From Liquidambar formosana (taxonomy: Eukaryota > Streptophyta > Magnoliopsida > Saxifragales > Altingiaceae): 64,000 nt of DNA. Below are positions 10,981-23,386 of the stretch, piece after piece. A model generated the notes under the pieces. It ran no database searches. It was not told the DNA's origin and saw only the letters and a list, made by a program, of their open reading frames with translations. Location: NCBI GenBank assembly GCA_039720395.1, contig CM077833.1:18103133-18167132 (forward strand), read 5' to 3'. The position numbers were made by a program, and so were the translations under genes. Numbering within the stretch: position 1 is the first letter of the stretch; each line of letters begins with the position of its first letter.

Positions 10981-13900
10981 ACATATTCTTCGAACAGTTA
11001 TATGTCAAAAGCAACCTCTATATATATAAATGCACATGTGGTATTAAGCTAGTGCCTCTTAAACACACATTGAACATGATGTATATAAAGGAGAATGGGC
11101 ATTTCCAACCAAGAGAATGGGCGTTTCATTGTTGGTTGGAGAAGGCTAGGTAATCATGAAAGGGGGAGTTTTATGTTGTGACATACCAAAAAACCAGGAA
11201 GATGTTGAGACGTGGAAGCTACTGATCCTCTCTTATCTCATCTTTCACGAAAACGACGTAAAACCCTCCATGTGATACATATGGATGTTCTCGTCAGCTC
11301 GAATCCCACGGAAGATTACAACCCTCACATATATAGCTACCCATACCCAATATTCCTTTGTTCTCTGTGTGGGATTATTATGATATTTATTCTGTTAATT
11401 AATTTTGGTGGGAAAATGACATCATGGGGTTTCAGAGATGGGGAGGATCCCTACCCAACCCAATCCTAATGAAAACAATCCTACCCCAACGCCATGCCAC
11501 CTAATTAAGGTTTGACCTCAATTTCCCATTCTCGTCCTATGCTTAATTTGAAAGTCATATTCCCAACCTGTTAAGCCGTGATCAATTATGCTTAATTTGA
11601 AAATCATATTCCCATCCTGTTATGCTGTGATCGATTATGTCTAATGGGGCAGGCGGGTTGGGCCAAGTTGAGTTCATATACTCGACCTTGACAGGCTAAT
11701 TGGAAAGAAGAGAGAAGATAAGAGAACAAAAAAAAAAAAAAAAGAATTTTAAAATTTTTGCACCAAAAAATTGTTTGAGAATTCTCTAATTTTCTTCATT
11801 TAGTCTCTCAATTGACTAATTGGTGAGGAGGAAAAGAAAATTTTAAAGTGAAGAACCAAATGGACTGTTAACTTTGTCAAAACCATTGGTTATGATTTCA
11901 ACGATTAAGTAATAGAGGAATAAAGTAATATCTGTATAGATCAGGGTCTAGCTGGTGGCCTGGGAATAATTCCTACGTACCCTATTCTAAACTGGGTTTG
12001 TCAAATAAATTTTCAAACCTATCCCTACCCCACTAATTAATGTCCTAAGTCCCAACTTTGTCCCAATAAAAGCCAAACAAGGGGGAGCCTCAGAATAAAC
12101 CCCTCCCATTGCCATTCCTAATTAATAGGCTCAAGCACAATCAAGCTTGATATGTATTTTGTTCGATATTGTATTATTTTGGTTTGAAATCAAGTGGGGT
12201 TTCTTCGCGCTCCAACTTTTCTTTTAACTTATAATCATCCTAACTTGTAATGCAAGTGACATCTCTTTCCACCTTATGAAGAGGAGGTTGGGGCTTTAAA
12301 ACTTGACTCCAATATAAAAAGAGTTATAAAAAGAGTGGTTTTTATAGGTTTCGGTCTACCACTTGAAAAATATTTGCAAAACCAAGAAAAAATATTCTTG
12401 ACTATCCAGGTGTTATCCAAATCATACAAGAATTTTAAAAAATAAAATAAAATCTGTAACATAGCATTTTCCTAAATCTAAATTAAAAGTGGTGGCACAC
12501 ACAAATGGGTGGTGACCTTACATGCAAGAGTGAATCATACATTGAGAGTAATGAATTTGATCGAGTTAAAATATAATATTATTATTTTACCCTTTTCAAT
12601 TTTTAAATAATATAATAAAATATGAGTATTTTTAGAACAAAATTGTGATTATATCAAAAATTGTCCTTTTATGTAAGGGTATAAATCAATCCACCTTCGT
12701 TCGTAACCCTAACTCTTAGTTTGTTTTTCATGCTGGCCATTCTCTACACGTAGAAACAACCCTGAATTACGTAATTCATGCTGCTTTTGTGGTTAAGTTA
12801 TTAGTCCTAATTGGACCTAGTGCATAATGGACCACCATAGGGTGCACGTGAGTGACACAAAGTCAAGACTAAAATACAAGATCGGGATCATTTAGTTTAT
12901 GTGACACGTGTACGCTGTATGATGTGGAAGTTCATTAACTATGGTGGAGCCACGCCCTACATTATACTTTCACCCCCCAACTGAGAGTACGTCTCTGATT
13001 AAGAGTTACAACTATACAAGGTTGACCATGAAAAGCATGCATTGATGCAGGCGAAATATGAGAATGACGTGTAGCGAACCCCATCCGCAACCATAGACCA
13101 ATACATGTTTAAGTAATTACTAATCAAGTTTGATTATTTAATTTAATTAGATAATAATAAGTTACCAAAGTTTAAGAAGGTCAAAGGGAGGACGACATGC
13201 CACGTAACCCATGCAGCACGTGCAGTGCAACATGCCCGTGGAGGTTAACCCTTCCTTAGTCAAATCATTGCCTTGGCGATTATTCTTTGTTACTACACCC
13301 CCCACGAGTATAGTACATTGTATTAGCCCTTCCGTGCCGACATCTGGTGCCGACATCTGGTTCTCGCTTTCATCCCAATTTACCAAACTAACCATCTAAT
13401 GATCTAATGATTTTTCTTTTTCTTTTCTTTTCTTTTTTTTTTTTTAAAGGATTTTTATAATTATATTTATTTTTCTTGGAAGTTGAGAGTGATCTCCAAG
13501 ATTGATATTCATTTTAATTAATCATAAATTCAAGTAATCTCCAAAATGAAGATTGCTTCCTCTTCTTGAGAACCAAGTTTTTGGGGGGAGGCTAGGCTAG
13601 GCATGTCCCAATCATGCCATGCCCATACGTCAAAGATGGTATTACTTGAGATATCCAACAGTGCTAGTACAAACCATTTAATTTCAAACTAACCAAACTT
13701 GTAACCATATGCTAATTTGAGAATTACTTGCAACCATATGTTCAATTAATGCACCTCTAATTAAATCGTTTAAATAGAGTGAAAAATAAGGTACACTTGT
13801 ATTTTGCCTCTGGTTATTCAGTGAAGAGTGGATGGTAGCTAGGTTTACTTATGTTTGAAAATTACTCGTAGTTACCTAAAGGTTCTGGATACTTGATATT

Positions 13901-14432
13901 TATAAAATAAAAAAAAATGGAAATTGATAAATAAACCAAATTAATGTTACTGCCTAGAGGGGGATCCACCTCATATGGTCATTGGTCCCACCTCCCACCC
14001 TCTTATCCATATTATTATAAAGAGAAGAGGAGGCCTTGATCTCTTCCTCTTCTGTTTTTTTTTTGGCTCACACAAAGGTGAATCTTAATATCATGATGAA
14101 AAATTACATGCTTTTATCATAACAAATTAGAGGAGTAATATGAAATAGCATATTACTTTAAATCTGATATTTCCCAATCCTGCTATTCTTTGATAAAGGA
14201 ATTATTAAGGCATTTAATTTACACGCACTGCTTGGGATGATGCTAATTGTGCCATCGCTTCTAGTTACAAAAATAAAAAATAAAAACCGATAAGACCAAA
14301 TTTAATTTCATGAAGGGTTGAAAGGGGTATAGTTGTCATTCACCACCGTAGTGAGAAGAAATAAATGAAAAGGAAGAGGGGTTTTGACTTATCAACCTCA
14401 ATCACTCTCGGAAGGGTCCAATTAAGTAATGC
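10981..14432. other. Intergenic spacer upstream of the Dof gene
   Basis: No gene is supported. It contains an A run near 11731, a tandem pair of TGCCGACATCTGG (13336-13361), several ACGTG-core motifs near 12845 and 12904, and a T-rich run near 13409-13446. Open frames of 60-85 codons here show no known domain. Confidence 0.5.
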
Positions 14433-14438
14433 CACGTG
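14433..14438. promoter_or_regulatory. G-box CACGTG upstream of the Dof gene
   Basis: A perfect palindromic CACGTG lies about 270 bp before the Dof start codon, a typical distance for a bZIP/bHLH site. Its use is inferred. A C/T-rich leader (about 14620-14690) lies between it and the ATG. Confidence 0.4.
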
Positions 14439-14703
14439 AAGCAATGGACACACACGTTTAATCCGGCTATGAAACAGCAGAGTATAGCACGATTCACATC
14501 ACACCCTTCCTTGGTCCTAACGGCTCGGGAACCGCCCACGTTCATTTGTATCACCAACAAACCCCACAATTCTAGTCCACACATGCACCTTCAATTCACT
14601 GATTCTCACACACTACCCCCCTTATATCTTCTCCCCCCTCCCCCCCTTCCCCACTCCCCATTTTCATCTCTCTCAAGCTTAACAATTTGGTGTTGCATGC
14701 AAT

Positions 14704-15609
14704 ATGTTCACAAGTAGTGAACAAATGTTGCAGTACCCTCCAAGACCACTAGTCATGGAAAAAAGGTGGAAATCCAATGCGGAAAGAGCTCCCAATTGCC
14801 CTCGCTGTGCCTCTTCCAACACCAAATTTTGTTACTACAACAACTACAGCTTGTCACAGCCTAGATACTTTTGTAAAGGCTGTAGGAGATACTGGACAAA
14901 AGGAGGCTCTCTACGAAATGTGCCCGTCGGTGGCGGTTGCCGGAGAAACCGCCGGGGTAAGTCCGCTAAGGTACAACCGACGACCGACCATATCTCTGTG
15001 ATCACTTCTTCTTGCAATATGCCTGGTCCCGGTGAGCCTCATCCAAATGACCCAACTGGGAGTTTTTTTTCGCCGGATGGGCACTCGTCGACGGCTCAAC
15101 CGGGTCAAACGGATGGGTCCGATATCGATCTAGCCGTGGTGTTTGCCAAGTTCTTGAATCAGAATTCGGGCTTGGACACCCAGCTTGTTAGTCCAGAATT
15201 GCCTAATGAGGCCAATGCATCGCTTGACATACCAAATAGTACTGTGAACTCCGATTTTGTGCAAGAAAATATCATGATCGAGTATCAGACGCCGTCCGAT
15301 CTCATCGGAGAAGCCGAGCTGCTCGAAGGATTTCCTCAGGAATTTGTGAGGGAGAAGCAAGAAGGAGAGGAAAATCGAGAATTCATGGAAAATGACCCGA
15401 ATTCTTTCGGATTGCGAACTTTATTAAATGACCAAGTGGTGCAAGAGGCCTTATGGTCGGATGATGCTTCGACTGCTTTGCAGAATTTCACGTGGCAGCC
15501 GATGGCGCAGTTTCAAGATAATTTACAGGGATTTTCTACCATTAATCCAGTCAGCGATAATTGGAGTTCCTTCGATATGTCAGGCTTCGATGTTTTCTTG
15601 AGGCCTTGA
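14704..15609 (+). CDS. Dof zinc-finger transcription factor (DOF1.2/DOF3.5 type)
   Basis: Single exon of 301 residues. The Dof finger is intact: Cys32, Cys35, Cys57 and Cys60 in C-x2-C-x21-C-x2-C spacing, with [40 protein letters not shown] and a basic tail RNRRGK. Dof proteins bind AAAG cores in plant promoters in the nucleus. Outside the finger, [15 protein letters not shown] and the tail [12 protein letters not shown] resemble the SIDLALVYANFLN motif and SWSPFDF end that I recall from Arabidopsis DOF3.5, which groups with DOF1.2 (At1g21340). Met18 (MEKRWKS) could be the real start, since relatives begin close to the finger; Met1 is used because the frame is open and nothing excludes it. 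No intron is needed. The acidic middle region (GEAELLEGF to EEN) may activate transcription. Confidence 0.95.
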   Translation: MFTSSEQMLQYPPRPLVMEKRWKSNAERAPNCPRCASSNTKFCYYNNYSLSQPRYFCKGCRRYWTKGGSLRNVPVGGGCRRNRRGKSAKVQPTTDHISVITSSCNMPGPGEPHPNDPTGSFFSPDGHSSTAQPGQTDGSDIDLAVVFAKFLNQNSGLDTQLVSPELPNEANASLDIPNSTVNSDFVQENIMIEYQTPSDLIGEAELLEGFPQEFVREKQEGEENREFMENDPNSFGLRTLLNDQVVQEALWSDDASTALQNFTWQPMAQFQDNLQGFSTINPVSDNWSSFDMSGFDVFLRP

Positions 15610-16509
15610 AACACAATTTGCAGGGATTTTTCATTATTTTTCTCTTCCATTTCCTTGTTTCTTGAGGAAGAATTACTAGTACGTTTCCATGGGGAAAAAA
15701 AAAAAAAATGATTCATGGTACCTTCAATGGCCATTATGTTTAATGGGATATACAATAAAATTAAACAATATAGTTTTCTCTAGACTAGAAGGGTGTTCTA
15801 CTTTCCTCCGTTTATCTTTTCTATCAAATCTAATTATCTATATCATAGATTTTTATTTTTATTCTTTTGCCAATAAGTATTCAAACCTTCAGACAACTAA
15901 TGTTAGGATATGGACACAAGCAAGGACATTGTCTATCCCATACCAGCTAAACTTTAAAATAAAAATTGTACAATTGGCAGCCCCATGAACCAGAGAGGGA
16001 GAATTTAATTTGCATGGGACCTTATACTTTCTTAGGTACCAACACCAACTATTCTCCCCTATGAAGTTACCATTCATTGAATTAATGACGATGGCGATTA
16101 CAATGGAGGGTTTGTTGGGTAACGAGTTACACCCCCCTCCCCCCCCCAAAAAAAATAAAAGTAAATAAGTGGATGAATTGGCAAGTTTAGTTATGAATTG
16201 ATGTCTGTTAAGGGTTTAGACAATTATATCCGTTTATTTTATAAATTTTCATATTTGTAGAAGGTTATTTTTTTTACCTCAATTGAGTTGATGTATGTTA
16301 AGACAATTATGTCCTCTTATTTTATGAATTCTTATATCCATAGAATTTTCCTCTTTTTTTATTTTATTTTAATTATTCATATAATTTTGTAGAAAAATAA
16401 TTGATTAAGCAAATGTTGGAAAATGGAGCCAATAACAATATATATATATATTCATTGAATTAAGTTCTTTTTTTTTTTTTTTTCTTTTGGGGAGGGGGGT
16501 GTTGGGAAG
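15610..16509. other. Intergenic spacer with an imperfect tandem repeat
   Basis: No gene is supported. A unit of about 60-65 bp is present twice (16196-16262 and 16288-16346), sharing GTTAAG, ACAATTAT and TTATTTTAT blocks. C, A and T runs occur at 16133-16155 and near 16470. Confidence 0.5.
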
Positions 16510-16719
16510 CGGATTTGGTGCAATTGGCTACTTTTATTGCATGATGCAGTAAAGGTAAAATCGATGACACGTAGGCAAAGAGGAGAAATGGAGGGCTATT
16601 AGGCATTAGGCGTTAAATGTATCTCTCGAATTTCAACCCTCTATTTCTTTTCTTTATCACGTGTCATTGATATTACGTTTACCGTACCATACAATAACTA
16701 CACCAAATCTAAATCCGGG
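16510..16719. mobile_element. Foldback MITE, about 210 bp
   Basis: GGATTTGGTGCAATTGG at the left is answered by CACCAAATC at the right. GGTAAAATCGATGACACGT pairs with ACGTGTCATTGATATTACG, and the arm continues to GGAGAAATGGAGGGC against CAACCCTCTATTTC. Imperfect arms, no coding. Class unknown. Confidence 0.65.
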
Positions 16720-18186
16720 TGGGTTGTGAGTTGTTTCCCCTCGGGATAGAGGTGGTGGGCTTGGCAACAAATACATACTCCATGGACAATTGGTCATGAA
16801 TGTGCTGTCCCCAGAAAAAATGTGGTTTCTTATAATTAAGGATGTGAAAGTCATGATACCATCATCCATTGGAATTTATAGATACAAAGGTGGGACCAAA
16901 ATTCCATGAGTAGAGCTTGCCATATGTTGATAATTTGGGTGGGCATGGAGGTTAGATGGCCACCGTCGGATCCTCATCCATGGATATCGGATAGGTTGCT
17001 ATCAAGTATCAACCCATGATGGGCCAATGCCACGTTGATGTGTCACGTATAGTCCTCTCTAGCGTACAGAATTGGAATATGACGTGCAAGAATAGAATAG
17101 AGAAGCGTCGTGAATGGTGATGGTGGGATCGGTTTTTGGAAAATAATGGTTTTGCAGCAGGTATTAAGGATGTGCCCACGTCCGTCGGATTCTCATGTTG
17201 GGACCACTCCACCCTTTGATATCAACCCTTCACATGCTTTTGCTGGATGTCCAACGTAATGGTGTAGTGCTGATGTAACCGTACGTGATCCTTTTGTTTT
17301 TTTTTTTTTTGCTCGTTATTGTCTAGCTTAATTATTATCAAATAATTAAGCAAGATAAGTGTATCAAAAATCAATTTAACTCTTCGTAGAGATTACTATT
17401 TGTGTGGGTATAAGACATCTCACACGAACCGTTAGGAAAATAGTCTAAGTCGAAATCTCGATGGGAGTAAAAGAAATTCAATTCAATCCGTGATTTAGAA
17501 GATGGTGTAAGGTGCCGTATATGCTCCCTTCCAAAACTCCAAAGTGAAGACTTAGAATCTCACCAACAAAGCTAGGGAGGGGGGCATTTTTTCCCTTTTG
17601 TTAGTTTGATTTCAAACGCAATTGAATAATTAGAAGAGACAATTGAGAGTGGTTTGGTTGGTCGAGGACCAGTACCAAGGGTCCTAGAGATGGACCGGAC
17701 CCTAATCTTAGGGGTTATGGACATTGAAATTAATGACTTTAGGAGAATATGATTAAAAATGTGTAGGATATGAGAACACGTGTGGTCTCTCGTGCATAAA
17801 ATTATAGTCTTGTGAGTTAATTATTCTCTAATTTCACTGGTTGGAACACACCTTTTAAACCAAAAAAAAAACATCTTCGTGCTTCTTGGAAATAGACCTG
17901 GGTAGGAGAGGAAGGACCCGTCTATGAGATCGAGGAAGGGCATGTGCACCAGTTGTACGAATAAAAACGGTCCTACTATATAATAGAGATTATTATTTGG
18001 TGCAACAACCATTCATATTAAAGCAAGAATGCTCCCAATGGCTTAGATGGTGAGAGTCATGAATCAACCAGGTCCCAGCTACATGCCAAGGACAAGGATC
18101 AATCATTCGGGACCAACTTCTCTCAAGAAACACATTTCAGGACTTGCATTAAAAGCAAGCGTTCCTTGGCCCTTTATTCCCTCTTG
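16720..18186. other. Intergenic spacer
   Basis: No gene or repeat was recognised apart from short homopolymer runs (17296-17311, 17861-17870). Confidence 0.45.
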
Positions 18187-18409
18187 GGCCTTGGCTGGGA
18201 TACTTGGCCAGTAAATCAGCACCAGCCTTCTCAAATTTTATCACGAGCCACCTGCAATCAAATATGATTGAGCTGAGAGGATGAGAATCTTAAATATTGT
18301 GATTAACAAGATCAACAGCGACAAAAGCATCCAAATCAATATCAACAAGTTTGATATTGAAATTCCAAGCAATGGTAAGGCCTGCCCTTAGGGCCCAACC
18401 TTCAGCCAT
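18187..18409 (-). pseudogene. LINE-type RNase H fragment
   Basis: The minus strand reads MAEGWALRAGLTIAW, then VDIDLDAFVAVDLVNHN, a stop, then HPLSSIIFDCRWL and GADLLAKYPSQ. These are the middle and end of the RNase H domain found at the C-terminus of plant non-LTR retrotransposons (AE-x-WALR-x-GL, then IFDCR and A-x-LAK). There is an in-frame stop and a frameshift just upstream, so it is a dead fragment. Reverse transcriptase is not seen nearby. Confidence 0.7.
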
Positions 18410-19279
18410 TATACTAGAAGTTCCGCGGCCCCAGCCCCATAGTGAAGCCCTTAATCTCAATCATCACAGCTGGTGTTATCTTCATCATGACTGTGTTTTT
18501 TTTATTATTTTTTATTAGTATCAGGAGGTTTTAGATGCTTTGCACTTGATTAATTTTTCTAGATACATTCAACCCCCCATCCCACATGCACTAAACATTT
18601 ATATGACAAAGTCTATGGGGTAACCTTAAGAGAAAGTGGTGAGAGTTGAACTCAAGATCTCTTACTTGGCAAGTGACCCTAGAACCATTCGATGGATTAC
18701 TGAAGGATACATCGTGACTATGTAGTATGTTCAACATAACCAGCTACATTATGGTAAAAGGGTTAAAGCAAAAAATCAAAATCAAAATCAAATGATAAGC
18801 TTCCTAGAGTTCTCGAAGTCACATACCTTCTTTCCATTAAAGACATCACAAAATAAATTCTTTTTTTTTTTTTTTTTGTTCAAGTCTCAAAATAAATTCC
18901 ATTGGTAACATTAATTATCATGGGATTTTCAATTTAATTGAGTTATTGTGATCCATTATATATGATCCTTAAAAAATCTGCCCAGATTATTAGAAAAAAA
19001 TGATACCCATGCTGGCTGTAGATGAGATTATTCATTTTAAGAGGTTGCAAGTTTCAACTCTGGCGGGTCAAACCTGACCCCAATCAAGCCCAACCCGACT
19101 AATGAGCAAGCTCATGGTAAAGGCTTCGATGGCATGGTTGGGTTTCCGTGGAGGCTCATGCAGGATGCGTGATCCAACCTGCATCTCATGGAAAAGTATC
19201 TCAACCACAAAAAGAGCCACAAAGAAGAAAAAAAAAAAAAAAAAAAAAAAAAAGGGATCTCTTTTAATGTGTACCTTAG
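18410..19279. other. Intergenic spacer
   Basis: No gene is supported. It contains T runs and a run of about 24 A at 19229-19253. Confidence 0.4.
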
Positions 19280-19490
19280 TAATTAGTACACTTAAAAAAA
19301 ATATAAAAATAAAAAAAACGGTGTATTTGGATGAGAGAGATTTGTAAGAGGGATTTGAACTAAGTTAGAATTTTAACGTCAAATTCTGGCAACAGCAATA
19401 GTGATGAATGAGGTTGAAATCTCATCTTAGTTCAAATCCCTTTTGCAAATCTCTCATCCAAACACACCATTATAAAGTGTACCTAATTAT
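19280..19490. mobile_element. Foldback MITE
   Basis: Left arm GGTGTATTTGGATGAGAGAG and GAGGGATTTGAACTAAG is answered in reverse by CTTAGTTCAAATCCC and CTCTCATCCAAACACACC. Outer flanks AATTAGTACACTT and AAGTGTACCTAATT also pair. Non-coding. Confidence 0.75.
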
Positions 19491-21004
19491 TATATAATTA
19501 TAGTAAGAAGCAAGTCGTAACAATATTAACAACAATAATTGGGACAAGAAGTTGTAGCTTTATGATCTTGGACATTATTTAGAGTCCTTTAGATATTGGT
19601 TTTTCAAAACATGGGTAAGAAGTAGAGATGATTAGCGTACCATACAAAAAATGTAATGGTCCCATCCCAAAACTAACAACTGACTTAACCTGGCCTACCC
19701 CAATCACGGTTGGGCCGCAGACTTGTTTCAAATCTAGGTTTGGGCTCCTGTCCTAGTAGCAACTCTGTCAATCTATCATCTCTAAGGGATAGTCTTTGCT
19801 GCTTTCTAGTATTAAAATTCTAAATTTGCAAACTTAAAAGTTTGAATTAGAAGGTGGAAGGCCCAAACTAACATTCCTGACATATAGACATAACAACAAA
19901 ACAAAAATAAGCCTATGAAGCATAAAATAAAGACACGCTTAGAACTGAAATGGGTCTTGAGAATGACATACTCTAATACCATATTATGAGAAACCAACCT
20001 AACTTTTATGTTGAATACTTAGTACTACTTTCATGCTATTTCCCCTGAAAATATCTGAAAGACTATGCTTTAACAGTTCCCGAAAGCAAAATCAAAGAAC
20101 TCTGCTGTAGTCATCACCTTTCTTATCGTTAGTAGGCAACATAACAAACCAAAGGCCCAAAGGGTGTCTATTGCTTATCACAATGCTAACACCACTGTGC
20201 AGTCTGCACTAAAGCATGCAACAAATTTGCTTGAGAGCATGATTTTATTGCATCACCAAGCTCAAGCGAAATAGGACATAGATATTAAGACCTTAGTATT
20301 ATGAAAATTCCATGCCTCTCCTCTTTCCCTATATAAGCATTCGTATGTATTTATATATGCATATATGTGTGTGTATTTATATATATATGTGAAATTGTGA
20401 ATATACATATATACACGCGTGCGCACACACTTATTTATCATATAAATTTATTTTTCCTGTAATTTTCATTTTGCAGGACAGGTTGATGGGTCAGTATCTT
20501 AACAACAATCCAAATGAGACAAGGCAAAATATAGTCAGCTGTCACTAACTATGGTCTGGGTATTGCTTGCCCCCACCTTCCATAACTTCTAACCAGAATC
20601 CGTAGCCCATATTTATACAATTACACCATATATCTTTACTGTTTCCCCTCTCTCTCTCTGTCATTCTTTTTTTTTCCTTTTTTTTTCTTTTTTTTTTTTT
20701 TTTGAAGTAACTAGACATCTTTCTTTGCTAGCCCCACAGAAATGAAAGATCACTTTCTACTTTTCTGTTTTATCTTTTTGTTTTCCTTTTTATTCTGTCC
20801 AAGGGTCTTCTTCACAAGGGCATCTCTAGATTTTTTAGCTCAATCTTATTCCCGCATAACTGTCGGCAAAACCTGACTTGTATGCAATTAGAAAGCTTTG
20901 CAATTTCTACACTCAATCAAGTGCCCACTAATAAAAGAAGTTCCAACATCACAATACTAACTGGTGCTCCTTATATGTCACTAAAAAATTGGTAATCAAG
21001 CCTT
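19491..21004. other. Intergenic spacer
   Basis: No gene is supported. An AT/GT-rich microsatellite lies at about 20340-20430 and a C/T- then T-rich stretch at 20645-20703. Confidence 0.4.
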
Positions 21005-21277
21005 TCATTCTTCCATCTTTTTCTCTTTGGTTGGCATCGTGTACGGTCCACATCTTGAAGTGGTGGTTTTGGTTGGATAAAGGTGGTTGATTGTCTTTTC
21101 AATTGCAGAGAAGTCAGCTCCCTCAAAACCAACCCACTCATGCAAATTAAGACCTCCCTTTAAGTTGTGATACAAGGCAACTATGCAAGGACTCTTAAAA
21201 CTTTTCTTGTCTGCAAAACACAGTTGAGTACCTACTGTCTTACCTTTTTGTGGACCCTATTCAAGAAAATGCTCCAT
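21005..21277 (-). pseudogene. Broken coding-like frame, unknown family
   Basis: The minus strand reads 91 codons from an ATG at 21277 to TGA at 21005 with a single TAG at codon 7. The 83 codons after it are open and look protein-like (CIVALYHNLKGGLNLHEWVG, DFSAIEKTINHLYPTKTT, then a Lys/Glu-rich end KEKKMEE). I do not recognise the family. It could be the last exon of a decayed gene; no upstream exons were identified. Chance is possible. Confidence 0.3.
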
Positions 21278-23299
21278 GCACAATTTATATTTTTTTTCAG
21301 TAGCATACTTGGCATAATATTTTTACCTTCTGAAGAACCTCACAATATTTTGAACAATTTTATTGTAAACCATACTTTCTTTCATAAATAATTCAATACG
21401 TAGAGTTTCATCATATACATTTTTCTTGATCCCTAGCCGCATTGCACAAGCCTTAGACACAAGTATAAATTAAGATTTATCCAAAAACTGAAATACATAG
21501 GGCATCTTCATTGGTTTTGTACTAGTACCATCACTGTGTCTTTGAATCCTCTTTAGGGGAACTCCCTTAATCCTAATGACTATTGGGAATTACATTTTTG
21601 CGTGGACTCATCTCTAATTTAACCTTCTTCAGGAATTACTCATTCATCTAACATCCCTTGGCTACAGTCCTAACAAAATGAATGAATTGTTTGATTTTGG
21701 AACTCTTAGATAAACCAGGTCCTATTCTACTAATCCAATGGCCCATACCTAGTATTTTTTTCAACCGACCAACACAATTTGTCAAACACAGTTGATAAGT
21801 ATGAGGGTTAGTAAAGGACTTGGGTTTAGGTCACCATTTCAGCAAAGCTTCTACTCTTTGTAAACAAACATAATTGTGAGAGGTCACATGTATGAGTTTC
21901 TGTAATAAAGTTCTTCCCTCCCACTACACACCCTGGCCACCCTCATAAAATAAAGAAAAAAGAGTGAAGCCAACCCAAAACTCAGCCCAATTTAGATAAA
22001 ATGGCTGTATTCAAAATATCTACGAAAAATTGGGTTCAATATGGGTGCTTTTAACAAAGGTTTGTAACACAACTCAACTCAACTCAACTCAACCCAACCC
22101 AACTACTTGGGATTGGCTAAAGCCTTGTTCCCAACTTTAATGGTTTCCAACATGCAAATTCACAGAGTATGGGGCTCTTTGCAAATAGCCTAAAGGGGAT
22201 TAAAATTTTTATAAAAATTCCAAACGTACGTCACTTATTATTGACTTTGCAAGGTCAGTGGATGAATATGCAAAATCACAAAAGAAGAGGAGGCTTTGTA
22301 AATGACATTTAAAATAAAAAATAAAAATAAAAATAAAACAAAAGAAAAGTGACAACAATGTTCTACCTTTTAATTGGATTTAGGGAAAGGTTCATGCATG
22401 AGGATTGGAACTAAATAATATATTGTCGCTTTTGGAAGATCACTGCCTTATGTCTCATGAAAAAAACAACTTTATCAAATGAAACTGACATTGAGGCCTT
22501 ATCATACAATTATATTACAGAAAAGTTTGTGGTCTCTACCTAGCTTCCTTTTGGTGTTGTCCTGTCCTTTTCATTGTTTGGAAGTTTATGCATTCCACTT
22601 GAAAAACAAATAATTATTGTTTTCATCCCTAAAATTGTTCTCAAAATCTATGCAGAGACAGTAGCCCCAATGTAAGTAAAATGTAAAAAATTTAAATAAA
22701 TAAATAAAATGATATCATGCGATATTTTTGAAATTATGCAAATTATGAAATGAAAAAGAAATATTTTCTTGGTATCAGCCATAGACTCTTTAACTAATTT
22801 TAGTTGTGCTAATCCCAACATTTGATGCATGTTTAAGCAATACAATCCACCATTTTAATTTAATGTAATTTAATTTAATGTATTTCGTTTCTACGTATGT
22901 ATTGTGTAGTATTGTGTAGTGTATGCACTATGCACAAAGTAGCATGCACGGCTATTTCTTAGTTGTGGCATACAGACAACTGAGACAGAAAACCCAAAAC
23001 CCACCAAAAAGAAAGAGAAATAATAGTAAATTTGCCAATATCCATAAGGAGATAAAGCTAAATCATGATCCACATTCATAAAAACTGCAATCTAGGTATC
23101 TTTATACCTAAAACATTCAATTTACTCATCATTTTCCTATCCATCTCTGCATTATGAACAGAAATCTATCTGTATCTCCTGTCCCTAGCTGTCATTTTAC
23201 TTCAGTACAATTCCACTTTAACCAAGGCATGACATTCATATATACATCGAAAAGATTTCAATATTAATGATAGAAGCCAAGGGCATCATATTATCTCCT
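21278..23299. other. Intergenic spacer upstream of the receptor kinase
   Basis: No gene is supported. It holds a short CAACT/CAACC repeat at 22075-22101, an ATAAA-type run near 22313-22338 and TTTAATTTAATGTA repeats near 22856-22880. Confidence 0.4.
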
Positions 23300-23306
23300 T
23301 ATAAAG
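23300..23306 (+). promoter_or_regulatory. TATA box of the receptor kinase gene
   Basis: TATAAAG lies 81-87 bp upstream of the start codon at 23387, consistent with a short leader. Confidence 0.45.
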
Positions 23307-23386
23307 AAAACAGTCAGATGAATATGAGTAACTGGTTTTGCTAGAATTAGATGAGATAGAATAGCAGGGAGAGTACCTACCTCATC

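Noticed and set aside
14777..15108. Other-frame open stretches over the Dof gene
   Set aside because: Overlap the certain Dof finger and have no family features.
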